Positions 28,594-36,672 of a stretch of DNA of 36,907 nt are shown piece by piece. The stretch lies in assembly GCA_024278275.1 (NCBI GenBank), contig JAJRTN010000052.1:1-36907 (forward strand). The letters are read 5' to 3'. The notes under the pieces were generated by a model, which ran no database searches, was not told the DNA's origin, and worked only from the letters and a program-made list of their open reading frames with translations. This stretch comes from Candidatus Hydrogenedentota bacterium (GTDB lineage: Bacteria; Hydrogenedentota; Hydrogenedentia; Hydrogenedentales; JAJRTN01). Both the position numbers and the translations under genes were made by a program. Each line of letters starts with the position of its first letter. Positions within the stretch are counted from its first letter, which is position 1.

Positions 28594-29272
28594 CCTGGAT
28601 TCACACGCGGATAATCCCTATCTCGCCCATCATTTTGAAACGGAGGAGCAACAAACAGAATCCTGCACGCTGGGGATGTGGCTCTTTCTCGCCCAGGAAG
28701 TCATGTTCTTTGGCGGACTCTTCCTGGCCTACGCCATCTACCGCTCCCTTTACCCGGAGGCCTGGAGCGCGGGCAGCCACACCCTGGACGTGGTCGTGGG
28801 CGGCATCAACACGGTTTTCCTCTTATTGAGCAGCTTCACCATGGCCATGGGCGTCTACTATGCCCAGACCGGCAAACAGAAACAGTTGGCCCTCATGCTG
28901 CTGGCCACGCTGGCCCTGGGAATCACCTTCGTCACGGTGAAGTGGTTCTTCGAATACGCCCCGAAGATCGAGGCCGGTGTGTTTCCCGGCAAACTGTGGG
29001 CGCCCAACCCGGCGAACCACCATTACGGCCAACTGGCCTTTTTCGAGGGGCAGGGCCTACAAATGTTTTTTCTCCTTTACTTCGTCATGACGGGTATGCA
29101 CGCCCTGCACATGATCATCGGCTTCGGTATCTTGCTGGTGCTCATCGTTATGACCATGCAGGGAAAGTTTCACGCCCAACGCTACCTGCCCATCCTCTTC
29201 TTCGGCCTCTACTGGCACTTTGTCGATATCGTATGGGTGTTCCTTTTCCCCATGTTCTACCTTGTTTCCTAG
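28586..29272 (+). CDS. coxC: Cytochrome c oxidase subunit III
   Basis: 228 residues with about five membrane helices (for example [20 protein letters not shown], and a final [16 protein letters not shown], both family-typical). It is a structural subunit that stabilises subunit I. The start is GTG 28586, overlapping the coxA stop by 8 nt, with GGAGAGGAG just upstream; the longer frame from 28559 is less likely. It is translationally coupled to coxA. Confidence 0.95.
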   Translation: MSSLDSHADNPYLAHHFETEEQQTESCTLGMWLFLAQEVMFFGGLFLAYAIYRSLYPEAWSAGSHTLDVVVGGINTVFLLLSSFTMAMGVYYAQTGKQKQLALMLLATLALGITFVTVKWFFEYAPKIEAGVFPGKLWAPNPANHHYGQLAFFEGQGLQMFFLLYFVMTGMHALHMIIGFGILLVLIVMTMQGKFHAQRYLPILFFGLYWHFVDIVWVFLFPMFYLVS

Positions 29273-29288
29273 CACGGAGCCGACCATC

Positions 29289-29618
29289 ATGTCCGAACAC
29301 CATATCGTCACCCCAAAAACCTACCTGAAGAATCTTGCCGTCCTCATGGTGCTCATGGCCCTCACTATCATTGCCGCAAAATGGCCCGTACTCCATATCA
29401 GCCAGACCGTCAACCTGGCCATGGCGTTGACTATCGCCGTGGCCAAGATGATGTGCATCATTCTCATCTTCATGCACGTGAAGTTCAGCAGCCGCCTGGT
29501 GATGGTCTTCGCCTCGGCGGGTTTCTTCTGGCTTATTATTCTTTTGACCCTCACCTTCTGCGACTATGCCAGCCGCTTCTGGCACTCCCCCACGGCGGTC
29601 TCGCCGTACCTGGGGTAA
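29289..29618 (+). CDS. coxD: Cytochrome c oxidase subunit IV (bacterial type)
   Basis: 109 residues with three hydrophobic segments (LAVLMVLMALTIIAA, LAMALTIAVAKMMCIILIFMH and FASAGFFWLIILLTL). The AxxKMMCIILIFMHVKFS block matches the prokaryotic COX IV family (Pfam COX4_pro). It is a small accessory subunit. The ATG at 29289 follows CGGAG, and the gene sits 16 nt after coxC. It is the last gene of the cluster; a hairpin-rich non-coding region follows. Confidence 0.9.
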   Translation: MSEHHIVTPKTYLKNLAVLMVLMALTIIAAKWPVLHISQTVNLAMALTIAVAKMMCIILIFMHVKFSSRLVMVFASAGFFWLIILLTLTFCDYASRFWHSPTAVSPYLG

Positions 29619-30082
29619 AAAATCGTCTCCCCGGCTACTTGAACGTGCAGGGGAGCATCAGCAGAGCCCGGCAGGTGCCCTTCTCTCGCGCGGTACATGA
29701 GCGACCGTGACAGTCTGGATATACCTAACCCGGCGCAGCCGGAACCAAACATCGTTTCCACGGGGAACCGTGGTTCCGAGGAAAAGTGGAAGAGGCTTCC
29801 AGCCTCTTCAAAGCGGCTGGAAGCCGCTTCTACATTACCGTCATCCCCGCGAAAGCGGGGCTCCAAGATACGGGGAAACGCCTTGACCTTTTTCGTGGGT
29901 TCCCCCGTTTGCGGAATAACGGAGGGGAGGGGCAAGCGTCCGCCCATGCGACGTTGATGCAACCCATGCGGGCGGGTGGCTGTCGGGATGGAGGCTGTCC
30001 CCAGCCTCCGTGTATTGCTTTCGCGGTGCTTGGGGAAAAGCCCCCGCTCGGGTATGCTTGTGGTGCGTCACTATGCCAGGGG
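29619..30082. repeat. Hairpin-rich intergenic mosaic
   Basis: A dense set of perfect short hairpins: 29758-29773 (6-bp stem, GGAA loop), 29789-29809 (9 bp), 29811-29829 (7 bp), 29845-29860 (6 bp, GAAA loop, CGTCATCCCCGCG core) and 29990-30009 (7 bp). 29726-29747 matches 5648-5669 at 19 of 22 positions. No gene with coding character is seen; frames here are short and consist of repeat translation. Confidence 0.6.
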
Positions 30083-30114
30083 AAAAAGCCCGGAACCGGT
30101 GTCCGGTTCCGGGC
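30083..30114 (-). terminator. Intrinsic terminator of the DUF1559 gene
   Basis: A perfect 12-bp stem (30088-30099 with 30103-30114) with a 3-nt loop, followed on the minus strand by five T at 30087-30083. It lies about 55 nt after the DUF1559 stop codon, in the correct orientation. Confidence 0.88.
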
Positions 30115-30170
30115 CATGCTTGCCCCTGTTTACCGTCTGTCAAGGCTGGCGCGGCAAAAAAAGCGCATCA

Positions 30171-31295
30171 TCAGCCCCAGCCGCCGGCGGCACTGAGCAG
30201 CCGCTCTGCCACGGTTGACAGGTTCGGGAAACTTGTGTCGCCAAATCCACAGGGGAATTGGTCGCCGCTGTACTTTTGGAACTCCACGTGACCGTCCATG
30301 TAGAGCACATTGGAGCCACCCGGGATGTGGTTGAAAAAGACCACCGGGTTCGTGGCTTCGCCGACCCACCATTTCTGGTCATTGCCGCTCCAGGCGTCCC
30401 ACATCATGGCGATGGTGCTTTGGGCTTCGGCGCCCGCCGCAGGATTGTTGATGTCGGTGATGGAGAAGCGCTCGATTCCCTCTTTCAGCTTTGGGTACAC
30501 GGGATCAAGTGGATTGTGATATTCATCCACCATCCAGATGGCCGTTCCGTACCAGCCACCGCCCATGTATTGATCCTGGATCCGCTTTGCCGGCATGTCG
30601 TCCATGCCAAAGCCAACGCCTTCCGCCGATTGCCATTGGGCGGGACCGCAGGCAAGGCCCCAACTATTCCCGGGATCGCCCACGTAATAACCCGTGCCCG
30701 GTTGTCCGGCGGCACTCTCGTTAATGGCTTCGATGGTATAGAACCAGTAAGACCACAGGTACGACGCCATATTGCCGAGGGAATCGACTTTATGCCCAAG
30801 ATAAATGTAGGAAACCGGTGTTGACAGCAGCAAGTTCACGCATCCCTGCGCCTCAAGCCGTGCCGCGCCCGCGGGGGCGCTGGCCACTTCGGCGGCCGCG
30901 CGTGCCACTTGCGCGGCGTGATCCTCTTCGATACCCAGCGCTTCGCCTTCCGCGCGGGAATCGGACGGACATACGGCAATGTTAGGGTCGGTCCAGTAGT
31001 CAGGATACAATGCATCCCCCCTGAAGCCCATGAAAATGGGGGTCTGGTCCTGCCACCCGCCGGTATCGTCCGTCTTGGCGAAAATGCCGGCGCCCGGCGG
31101 GTAGTTGTCCCTGTTCTCACCGGAATACATTTTGAAGATCAGCCCGAATTGCTTGAGGTTGTTCGCGCAGGAGGCCCTGCGTGCGGCTTCCCTTGCTCTT
31201 GCGAGCGCGGGAAGCAGGATGGCCGCCAGAATACCAATGATGGCAATGACGACGAGGAGTTCGATGAGGGTAAACCCTCGCTTGGATTGTTGCAT
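30171..31295 (-). CDS. DUF1559 prepilin-like protein
   Basis: 374 residues. The N-terminus [19 protein letters not shown] is a type IV prepilin/pseudopilin signal: cleavage after Gly, a mature Phe, Glu at position 5 and a hydrophobic helix. The C-terminal block [11 protein letters not shown] is the conserved H-x9-DG-like signature used to define DUF1559 proteins, which are numerous in Planctomycetes and related phyla. Predicted to be exported and processed by a prepilin peptidase (not in the window); its role, perhaps a surface or secretion pseudopilin, is not established. GAGGAG lies 8 nt before ATG 31295. A strong terminator follows, so it is likely a single-gene transcript. Confidence 0.93.
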   Translation of the reverse strand: MQQSKRGFTLIELLVVIAIIGILAAILLPALARAREAARRASCANNLKQFGLIFKMYSGENRDNYPPGAGIFAKTDDTGGWQDQTPIFMGFRGDALYPDYWTDPNIAVCPSDSRAEGEALGIEEDHAAQVARAAAEVASAPAGAARLEAQGCVNLLLSTPVSYIYLGHKVDSLGNMASYLWSYWFYTIEAINESAAGQPGTGYYVGDPGNSWGLACGPAQWQSAEGVGFGMDDMPAKRIQDQYMGGGWYGTAIWMVDEYHNPLDPVYPKLKEGIERFSITDINNPAAGAEAQSTIAMMWDAWSGNDQKWWVGEATNPVVFFNHIPGGSNVLYMDGHVEFQKYSGDQFPCGFGDTSFPNLSTVAERLLSAAGGWG

Positions 31296-31601
31296 GACTG
31301 CATCTCCTCTGGTTTTGCGCCGGACAATCCATTTTGCCCTGCGCGGTTAAAAGAAAGCTGACCAGCGCAGGCAAGGCAACGTTCGGCTGCCCTGCCCTTC
31401 GAACCACGTTTGCAGACGCCATTTGAGCCTGTCAGTTGCGGTCATCTTGGCGCAACGGACGGAATTCGGAACCGAACGCGCTCCCACGGATGTACGTAAA
31501 AAGATTCTCATCATGATGCAAATGCCTCGCCCATAACGCCTATTGACTAATCTATCCCGGTTCTGTCATCTTGTCTTGGCTCAATCAGGAGATCTGTTTG
31601 T
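31296..31601. other. Divergent intergenic region
   Basis: 306 nt between the DUF1559 gene (-) and the AraC-type gene (+). It must carry both promoters. A TTGACT at 31543-31548 could be a -35 box for the AraC gene, but the -10 at 17-nt spacing (TCATCT) is poor. CATCATGATG near 31510-31520 is a perfect palindrome. No gene is seen. Confidence 0.4.
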
Positions 31602-32591
31602 ATGAATCCGTACCGGGCGTTGACGGCGGAAGAGACGATTACCCACGATTTCGAGCAATTATCGAACACGCGGCCCGTGCGGGTGTTGACGCATCTCTTT
31701 GACCAGTTGGACGGCACCCCGGCCAAGGTTTCCGCGGACGATGAATGTATTTGCGGACGGTGTTATCGCATCTCGGACCGCCATGAGGTGGTGGCCCATG
31801 ACCATGATCATTATGAGATCAGCCTGATCATCGGGGGCACGGCACGGCACTACACGGCCATGTATGAATCGGTCTTGAAGCGGGGCGATGTGATCGTGGT
31901 GGCTCCGGGCAAGGTGCATGCTTTCAGTGACATGGACGGCCTGGCCGTCGTGAACTGCATCTATCTCACGGAATGGCTGCTTCATGATGTGCGCGATATC
32001 TGGACGCTTGAAGGACTGATACCGCTTTTCCTGGCGGCGGGGATGCTGGCGCATCCGGAAAACCCCTGGATTCCTCAATATCAGCTCATCGAGGAAGAGT
32101 TTCATGCCTGCTTACGGGAAATGCGGGACATGGGCCGGGAGTGGGAACGGGAGGAGCCCTCACGCATTTACATGAAATGCAGCATCGAGAAGATGATGCT
32201 GACGTTGGGTCGGGCCTTCGCACGTAGTGGACTGGGCGAGACGCGGCTGGCCGCCCAGGCGGAAGTGCAGCAGGCCCTGGAGCGTATCGAAGACCACGTG
32301 GCCAATTGCCAGGTTTTCCGCGTGGCTGAATTGGCGGGACATATCGGTATGTCGCCCGATTATTTAAGCCGCGTATTCAAGGAAGTGACGGGCTGGAGTC
32401 CCATGGATTATTTTCAACGCCGGCGGATTCAGCATGCGTCCTGGTTGTTGCTCAACGCGAACCGGTCCGTAACGGAAGTGGCCCATACGCTGGGTTTTTT
32501 TGACTCGGCACATTTTTCGCGGCTCTTCAAACGCCACCAGGGCCTCTCGCCCCGCGCCTACCGGAAGCGGTACCGAAGCGGGAAGAAGTGA
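31602..32591 (+). CDS. AraC-family transcription regulator with N-terminal cupin domain
   Basis: 329 residues. The N-terminal part has a cupin sensor pattern (HDHDHYEISLIIGG ... RGDVIVVAPGKVHAF), probably binding a small molecule such as a sugar. The C-terminal 100 residues contain two helix-turn-helix motifs: VAELAGHIGMSPDYLSRVFK, then VTEVAHTLGFFDSAHFSRLF with the closing GLSPRAYRKR of the AraC/XylS family. CAGGAG lies upstream of ATG 31602. It is divergent from DUF1559 and convergent with the corrinoid cluster, so either could be its target; the ligand is unknown. Confidence 0.93.
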   Translation: MNPYRALTAEETITHDFEQLSNTRPVRVLTHLFDQLDGTPAKVSADDECICGRCYRISDRHEVVAHDHDHYEISLIIGGTARHYTAMYESVLKRGDVIVVAPGKVHAFSDMDGLAVVNCIYLTEWLLHDVRDIWTLEGLIPLFLAAGMLAHPENPWIPQYQLIEEEFHACLREMRDMGREWEREEPSRIYMKCSIEKMMLTLGRAFARSGLGETRLAAQAEVQQALERIEDHVANCQVFRVAELAGHIGMSPDYLSRVFKEVTGWSPMDYFQRRRIQHASWLLLNANRSVTEVAHTLGFFDSAHFSRLFKRHQGLSPRAYRKRYRSGKK

Positions 32592-32595
32592 ATGA

Positions 32596-32634
32596 GGAAG
32601 TGAGAAAAGGGATTTGTACTATCTCCTCACTTCC
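32596..32634. terminator. Possible shared terminator of convergent genes
   Basis: GGAAGTGAG (32596-32604) pairs exactly with CTCACTTCC (32626-32634) around a 21-nt loop. It sits in the 35-nt gap between the AraC-type gene and the minus-strand gene, overlapping the latter's stop codon. Poor T-tracts make this a moderate call. Confidence 0.35.
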
Positions 32635-33358
32635 GTTTGTCGCGGCGAAAACAGTTTTCCATGGTGCAGATACTGCATCCGCTGGCACGGTGCTTGACGC
32701 GCGCCCCAAGGGCGAACACGCCGCTGACGGATTTCATGGGTTGCATGATGGCGGACTCGCCGAGGGTGACGCCGCAGAAGCCTTCGGGAAACAGGGTGAA
32801 GAGTTGGTGTTGTTCCGCGAGTTTCCAGTCGCAATAACCGGGGCCATAGCGGGCGGATGCCCGCCACTCCATGGGCTTCACGGCCGCCTCCACGTCGCGG
32901 AGCAGTTTGTCGGCGGCCCGTTCCACGATCTCGGAACCAAGGGCGTCGATCAGACAGGCGCGGAAGGGGTCGCCCGTGGCGGCGACGGCCCTCATCCATT
33001 CCTGGTACCCGGCCCCGGCGGTAACGAGGTAGACGGCCAGAGCGTCGGCGTGCTTCAGGCCCAAAGCAATGATGCGCCCCGCGTCAAAGTACTGGTCGTC
33101 CACCTCGAAACCGGTCTCCAAGATTCGTACCCGGGGAGTGCTGCACAGCACATAGCCGCCGATCATCTCGACGCGATGGCCGGCCTCCTCAAGAACATCG
33201 GTCAGGAGGGCCTCGAAGGGTTCAGGCACCACGCCGTCGGCATAGCCCAGGGCGCGTGCCACCATGGCGGCATCAAGATGAAGTTCGGCAAAGGGGATGG
33301 ATACCTCGGATGCCGGGGGGAGGGGAGTGTCATCGAGTTGGATCAATGAACCGGACAT
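32627..33358 (-). CDS. MetH-activation-domain protein (corrinoid reactivation)
   Basis: 243 residues related to the AdoMet-binding activation domain of cobalamin-dependent methionine synthase. The signature RASARYGPGYCDW corresponds to the RxxxRYSxGYP loop that binds AdoMet, and LTFLFPE-like LFTLFPEGF follows. The C-terminus carries CSICTMENC, a three-Cys cluster that could bind a metal centre. In free-standing form such proteins are thought to help reductively reactivate corrinoid proteins. ATG 33358 is preferred; the longer frame to 33541 is probably not translated. It follows the corrinoid-protein gene by 115 nt and a strong hairpin, consistent with one functional unit. Confidence 0.85.
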   Translation of the reverse strand: MSGSLIQLDDTPLPPASEVSIPFAELHLDAAMVARALGYADGVVPEPFEALLTDVLEEAGHRVEMIGGYVLCSTPRVRILETGFEVDDQYFDAGRIIALGLKHADALAVYLVTAGAGYQEWMRAVAATGDPFRACLIDALGSEIVERAADKLLRDVEAAVKPMEWRASARYGPGYCDWKLAEQHQLFTLFPEGFCGVTLGESAIMQPMKSVSGVFALGARVKHRASGCSICTMENCFRRDKRK

Positions 33359-33393
33359 GGACGGGTTCCCGAAGGACCATACACAGAAACCCA

Positions 33394-33425
33394 CCATGAG
33401 CCCCGCGTCGCTTTGGGGCTCATGG
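33394..33425 (-). other. Strong hairpin between corrinoid and activation genes
   Basis: An 11-bp perfect stem (33394-33404 with 33415-33425) and a 10-nt loop, in the gap between two minus-strand genes. It lacks a T-tract. It may set the relative levels of the two products by processing or partial termination. Confidence 0.45.
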
Positions 33426-33473
33426 CGGTGAATTGCACCAAACAGATTCTTTTCGCGTGACGGAAGGCCCTGG

Positions 33474-34142
33474 TTACGCCTCGGCTGTCGCCAGGTAGTC
33501 AAGCGCGCCCTGGGGGTCCGGCGAATAGGCATCGGCGCCAATCTTGTCGGCGAATTCCTGGGTTAGGGGCGCGCCGCCCACGAGCACCTTCGCCTTCTCG
33601 TCGATGGCCTTTACCTGCTTGACCGTTTCCTCCATGTTCACCATGGTGGTGGTCAGCAGGGCGCTGAGGCCGACGACGCAGCCGGGATGTTCCTTGACCG
33701 CTTCGACGAATTGCTCGGGGGAGACGTCCACGCCGAGGTCAACCACCTCGTAGCCGCCGCCCTCCATCATCATGCGGACCAGGTTCTTGCCGATGTCGTG
33801 CAGGTCGCCGCGCACGGTGCCCACCACGAACACGCCCTTGTGCGTGGCCGCGCCGGAGTCGAAGGCCGGTTTGAGGTGATCCATGCCCGCCGTCATGGCC
33901 TTTGCCGCCATGAGCAGGTCGGGGACGAAAACCTCGTTGTTGCTGAACTTGCGGCCCACATTGCTCATCCCGACCATGAGGCCCTGGGTGAGAATATCGT
34001 TGGGATCCACCCCGTCGTCAAGGGCTTTGCGGACAAGCTCGTCAACGCCATCCTGTCCCCGCATGTCGGGGGGATAGGGGGAACCGGCGTTCATTTTCCC
34101 CCGTTCACAGCACGTCGCAATTTGTTCCAGGATCTCGGACAT
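33474..34142 (-). CDS. Methyltransferase corrinoid-binding protein
   Basis: Carries the methyl group on a B12-type cofactor between methyltransferases. 222 residues: a helical cap domain (about 30-95, LTQGLMVGMSNVGRKFSNNEVFVPDLL), then a Rossmann-like B12 domain with the DLHDIG motif (113-118) whose His115 should ligand cobalt, followed by SALLTTTM and GGAPLTQEFADKIGADAY. This is the MtbC/MttC/MtaC-like layout. The ATG start at 34142 follows an AGGAGA site. It has its own promoter immediately upstream. Its neighbours are two URO-D proteins upstream and an activation protein downstream, so it likely serves both methyl transfer and reactivation. Confidence 0.95.
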   Translation of the reverse strand: MSEILEQIATCCERGKMNAGSPYPPDMRGQDGVDELVRKALDDGVDPNDILTQGLMVGMSNVGRKFSNNEVFVPDLLMAAKAMTAGMDHLKPAFDSGAATHKGVFVVGTVRGDLHDIGKNLVRMMMEGGGYEVVDLGVDVSPEQFVEAVKEHPGCVVGLSALLTTTMVNMEETVKQVKAIDEKAKVLVGGAPLTQEFADKIGADAYSPDPQGALDYLATAEA

Positions 34143-34172
34143 TACAGAAATCTCCTGTTAAGTTGATGCCGC

Positions 34173-34200
34173 ATTATAGCATCTGTCAGCCAAAAAACAA
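34173..34200 (-). promoter_or_regulatory. Sigma70-type promoter of the corrinoid-protein gene
   Basis: Read on the minus strand: TTGTTT (34200-34195), a 16-nt spacer and a perfect TATAAT (34178-34173), about 30 nt before the start codon. The -35 box overlaps the T-tract of the upstream terminator. Confidence 0.6.
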
Positions 34201-34219
34201 GGCCCCGTCCCATGCGGGG
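34192..34219 (-). terminator. Probable terminator after the URO-D pair
   Basis: A 5-bp GC stem (34203-34207 with 34215-34219) is followed on the minus strand, after a few bases, by TTGTTTTTT. It lies about 60 nt after the stop of the second URO-D gene. The stem is short, so termination may be partial. Confidence 0.45.
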
Positions 34220-34279
34220 TGTTAAACGTCTGCATGGCATTGCCGGCAAAAGTTGAAACCGGTCTTTTGTCCGGTGGCG

Positions 34280-35356
34280 TCATGTATAGGAACCCAGGGA
34301 GAGCCCGAGGTCCACGAAATAACGATAGGTCTCGTAACTCACCTGGTTCGGTATGGAATGGTCCGAATGCAGGGTATATCCAAAGTTTCCCTTGACCACC
34401 GGGATCTTGGCCTCCAATTCACGCCGCACGGTGTCCCGGTTGTTCCCGTACAGGGTGCGCACATCCATGCCGCCCATGAAGGACAGGCGATCGCCATAGT
34501 CGCGGTAGAGTTCGAGCAGGTCCATGCCCGCCTTCACCTCGATTACCTGGAGACAATCCACGCCCGCTTCGATCATGCCCGGCACCAAGGGCGCCACGTA
34601 GCCGCAGGAGTGCATGATGACGGGCAGTCCCCTGGCGTGAGCGTACTCGATGGTGGCTTTGTGGGCGGGCTGGATGATCTCGCGGTACATGTCGAGGGAG
34701 ACAAAAGGGCGGCCCTTGAAGCCCATGTCCTCGTAGAACCAGATCGCGTCGGGAAGCCCCTCTTCCTCGAAGAGCATGTCCATGAGGTCCAGGGTAAGTT
34801 GAGCGTAGGTGGCCACCATGTCCTTCACCCAATCAGGGTCCATGGCCATGCCCATGAGCATGTATTCATGGCCGCAGACGGGATGCATCATCTCGAAAAC
34901 GTTCACCCCGGCCCAGCAGAAAAGCCGCTGTTTTTCCGCGGCCAGGCGCCGGGTATCGCGGTAGGTTTCACGCGCAATACGCCGGGGGTCCGGCGTGAGG
35001 AAGGGTTTGATGTGCTCTTCCCAGCCGGCGCGATCCTGTACGAGAAAGTCTACATGTTCGGGGGTGCTGTCGTGCTGCTTGTGCTGGCGAAGCAGCGCGC
35101 CATTGCCGTCTCGTGTGAGGATGGTCTCTTCCGTTTCTTCGACAACCTCCGGCTCGTAGTCCAGTCGGGCGACCATGTTGAAAGGCCATGCGTTCTGGAT
35201 GTCAAAGCCGAAATGGTCCTCCAGGCTCGTGCCGGCTTCGATGTGTCCCTGGGCGGTCCACTCCGAAAGGGTGTCGCCCCAGAAATGCTCGAAGAGACCG
35301 ATGCGGTCCACCGGTTTCCGGGCCAGGATGCGTTGCATGCGCTCGATGCTGGTCAT
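34280..35356 (-). CDS. URO-D-family protein, probable cobamide methyltransferase (second copy)
   Basis: 358 residues of the uroporphyrinogen decarboxylase superfamily, outside the HemE branch. MHSCGYVAPL carries His249-x-Cys251, the start of the zinc motif used by MtaA/CmuA-type methylcobamide:thiol methyltransferases; LFCWAGVNVFEMM and FYEDMGFKGRPFVS are typical of the group. With the adjacent corrinoid gene it probably moves methyl groups to or from the corrinoid protein; the substrate is unknown. ATG 35356 is preferred (AAGGCGG upstream); an open frame runs far upstream but overlaps the preceding gene. It starts 10 nt after that gene, so the two are co-transcribed. Confidence 0.85.
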   Translation of the reverse strand: MTSIERMQRILARKPVDRIGLFEHFWGDTLSEWTAQGHIEAGTSLEDHFGFDIQNAWPFNMVARLDYEPEVVEETEETILTRDGNGALLRQHKQHDSTPEHVDFLVQDRAGWEEHIKPFLTPDPRRIARETYRDTRRLAAEKQRLFCWAGVNVFEMMHPVCGHEYMLMGMAMDPDWVKDMVATYAQLTLDLMDMLFEEEGLPDAIWFYEDMGFKGRPFVSLDMYREIIQPAHKATIEYAHARGLPVIMHSCGYVAPLVPGMIEAGVDCLQVIEVKAGMDLLELYRDYGDRLSFMGGMDVRTLYGNNRDTVRRELEAKIPVVKGNFGYTLHSDHSIPNQVSYETYRYFVDLGLSLGSYT

Positions 35357-35366
35357 AATCGCCGCC

Positions 35367-36533
35367 TTAATACTTGGGTGTTCCGCCCACGCGAAAGAGG
35401 GCGCGCTTGCGGTCAAGGTAGTGCAGGTAGTGGGCGTAGGGCACGTTCGCCGGCACGCGATGGTCCACCGTGGGGATGAATCCACCTTCCTCAAAGACCG
35501 GCCGCAGCCGTTCGAGTTCCGCGTCGATGGCTTCTTTGGACTCGGCCAACACCATCTTGCAGACGCCGCCCCAGAACTTGATGCGCCGCCCGTACCTGGC
35601 GCGGAGGGCCACCGGGTCGGTACCCGCGTGTACCTCCACGGGGAACATGGTGTTGAGGCCGTTGTCGAGAAAGATGTCCACAATGGGATTGATGTTGCCG
35701 TCGGTGTCGGTGGTGTAAACGCAACAGCCGTGGGCCACGAGCAGGTCGGCCACGCGGCGGTACCAGGGTCCGGCGGCCTGGCGCATGAATTCGGGCGAAA
35801 TGATGGGGCCGCTGTTGAAACAGATATCCTCCCAGCCCATGCCCGCATCCACCTGTACCCGGGGCAGGGCCTTCTCCAGCACCCCCACCGTGCAGGCCCC
35901 GAAGGTGTCGATAATCTCCGTCAATAGCTCAGGGTCTTCATAGGACATCATGGCGATGCCTTCGAAGCCGATGAAGTTGCGCGCCATGCCCACCATGCTC
36001 CCCGCGAAGATGGCAATGGGAACCGTGCTGTCTTGCAGTGCCTCAATGGATGCCTCGAAGTTTGTCCACCGTTCGGGCGCCTCGGGGTCGAGGGCCGCCT
36101 TGAAAGGTTCCCAACTGGCGCGGTCCTTGATGGGGAAGTCGAGAAAGTGGGGGATGGACTGGTCGCCGTGACGGTTGATCTCCGCCACGCATCCGTACGG
36201 GTCCCGGTAGACCTGCCGGTCCTCGGTTTCCTCCAGGATTTCATGCTCGCAGATGGGAAGGGGGCCGGAATTGACCCCCACGACGGCGAGGTTCTCAATG
36301 CCGAAGTAATCGTAGGCCGTGGCCTCGTCCACCACATGATCGGGCAGTCCCTGGCCGTGCCAGCTTTCCAGCGTGCGGGCCCAATAGCCGAACTCGAAGT
36401 TGGGCGCCGCCGCCACCTCCTGGAAGAACATGGTTCGCCGAAACCGCTCGCGGAGTGTCAGTGATCCCGCGGCCCGCCTTGGGTCGGCCCCGGGGCCCTG
36501 TTCTATCCAGCCGTCGATTTCCTCGAAATCCAT
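35367..36533 (-). CDS. URO-D-family protein (first copy)
   Basis: 388 residues, same superfamily as the next gene. It starts with an N-terminal extension, then LRERFRRTMFFQEV, and the conserved second half has DAGMGWEDICFNSGPIISP and HGCCVYTTDTDGN. The His-x-Cys (HGC) pair is kept but no obvious third Cys ligand follows, so zinc binding is less sure. It may be a substrate-side methyltransferase acting on the corrinoid protein, or a non-catalytic relative. ATG 36533 is preferred (GGGAGAAGGGG upstream); ATG 36551 would add six residues. It is the first gene of the two-gene URO-D unit. Confidence 0.82.
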   Translation of the reverse strand: MDFEEIDGWIEQGPGADPRRAAGSLTLRERFRRTMFFQEVAAAPNFEFGYWARTLESWHGQGLPDHVVDEATAYDYFGIENLAVVGVNSGPLPICEHEILEETEDRQVYRDPYGCVAEINRHGDQSIPHFLDFPIKDRASWEPFKAALDPEAPERWTNFEASIEALQDSTVPIAIFAGSMVGMARNFIGFEGIAMMSYEDPELLTEIIDTFGACTVGVLEKALPRVQVDAGMGWEDICFNSGPIISPEFMRQAAGPWYRRVADLLVAHGCCVYTTDTDGNINPIVDIFLDNGLNTMFPVEVHAGTDPVALRARYGRRIKFWGGVCKMVLAESKEAIDAELERLRPVFEEGGFIPTVDHRVPANVPYAHYLHYLDRKRALFRVGGTPKY

Positions 36534-36672
36534 GTCCCCTTCTCCCGCCATCGCGCCGGGGTACAGGCCCGGCCCGCATGAAGCGGGCGCGATTATACAG
36601 ATCCGGTGATGAATATCAAATTACGTGGCGCCCCGTTTTTGGGGAGAGGCCCGGGAAAACCGTTCACGCCTT

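Noticed and set aside
32680-32698. TGGCACG-N4-TTG resembling a sigma54 promoter
   Set aside because: The -12 GC dinucleotide is GA, and it lies inside a minus-strand coding region with no plus-strand gene downstream.
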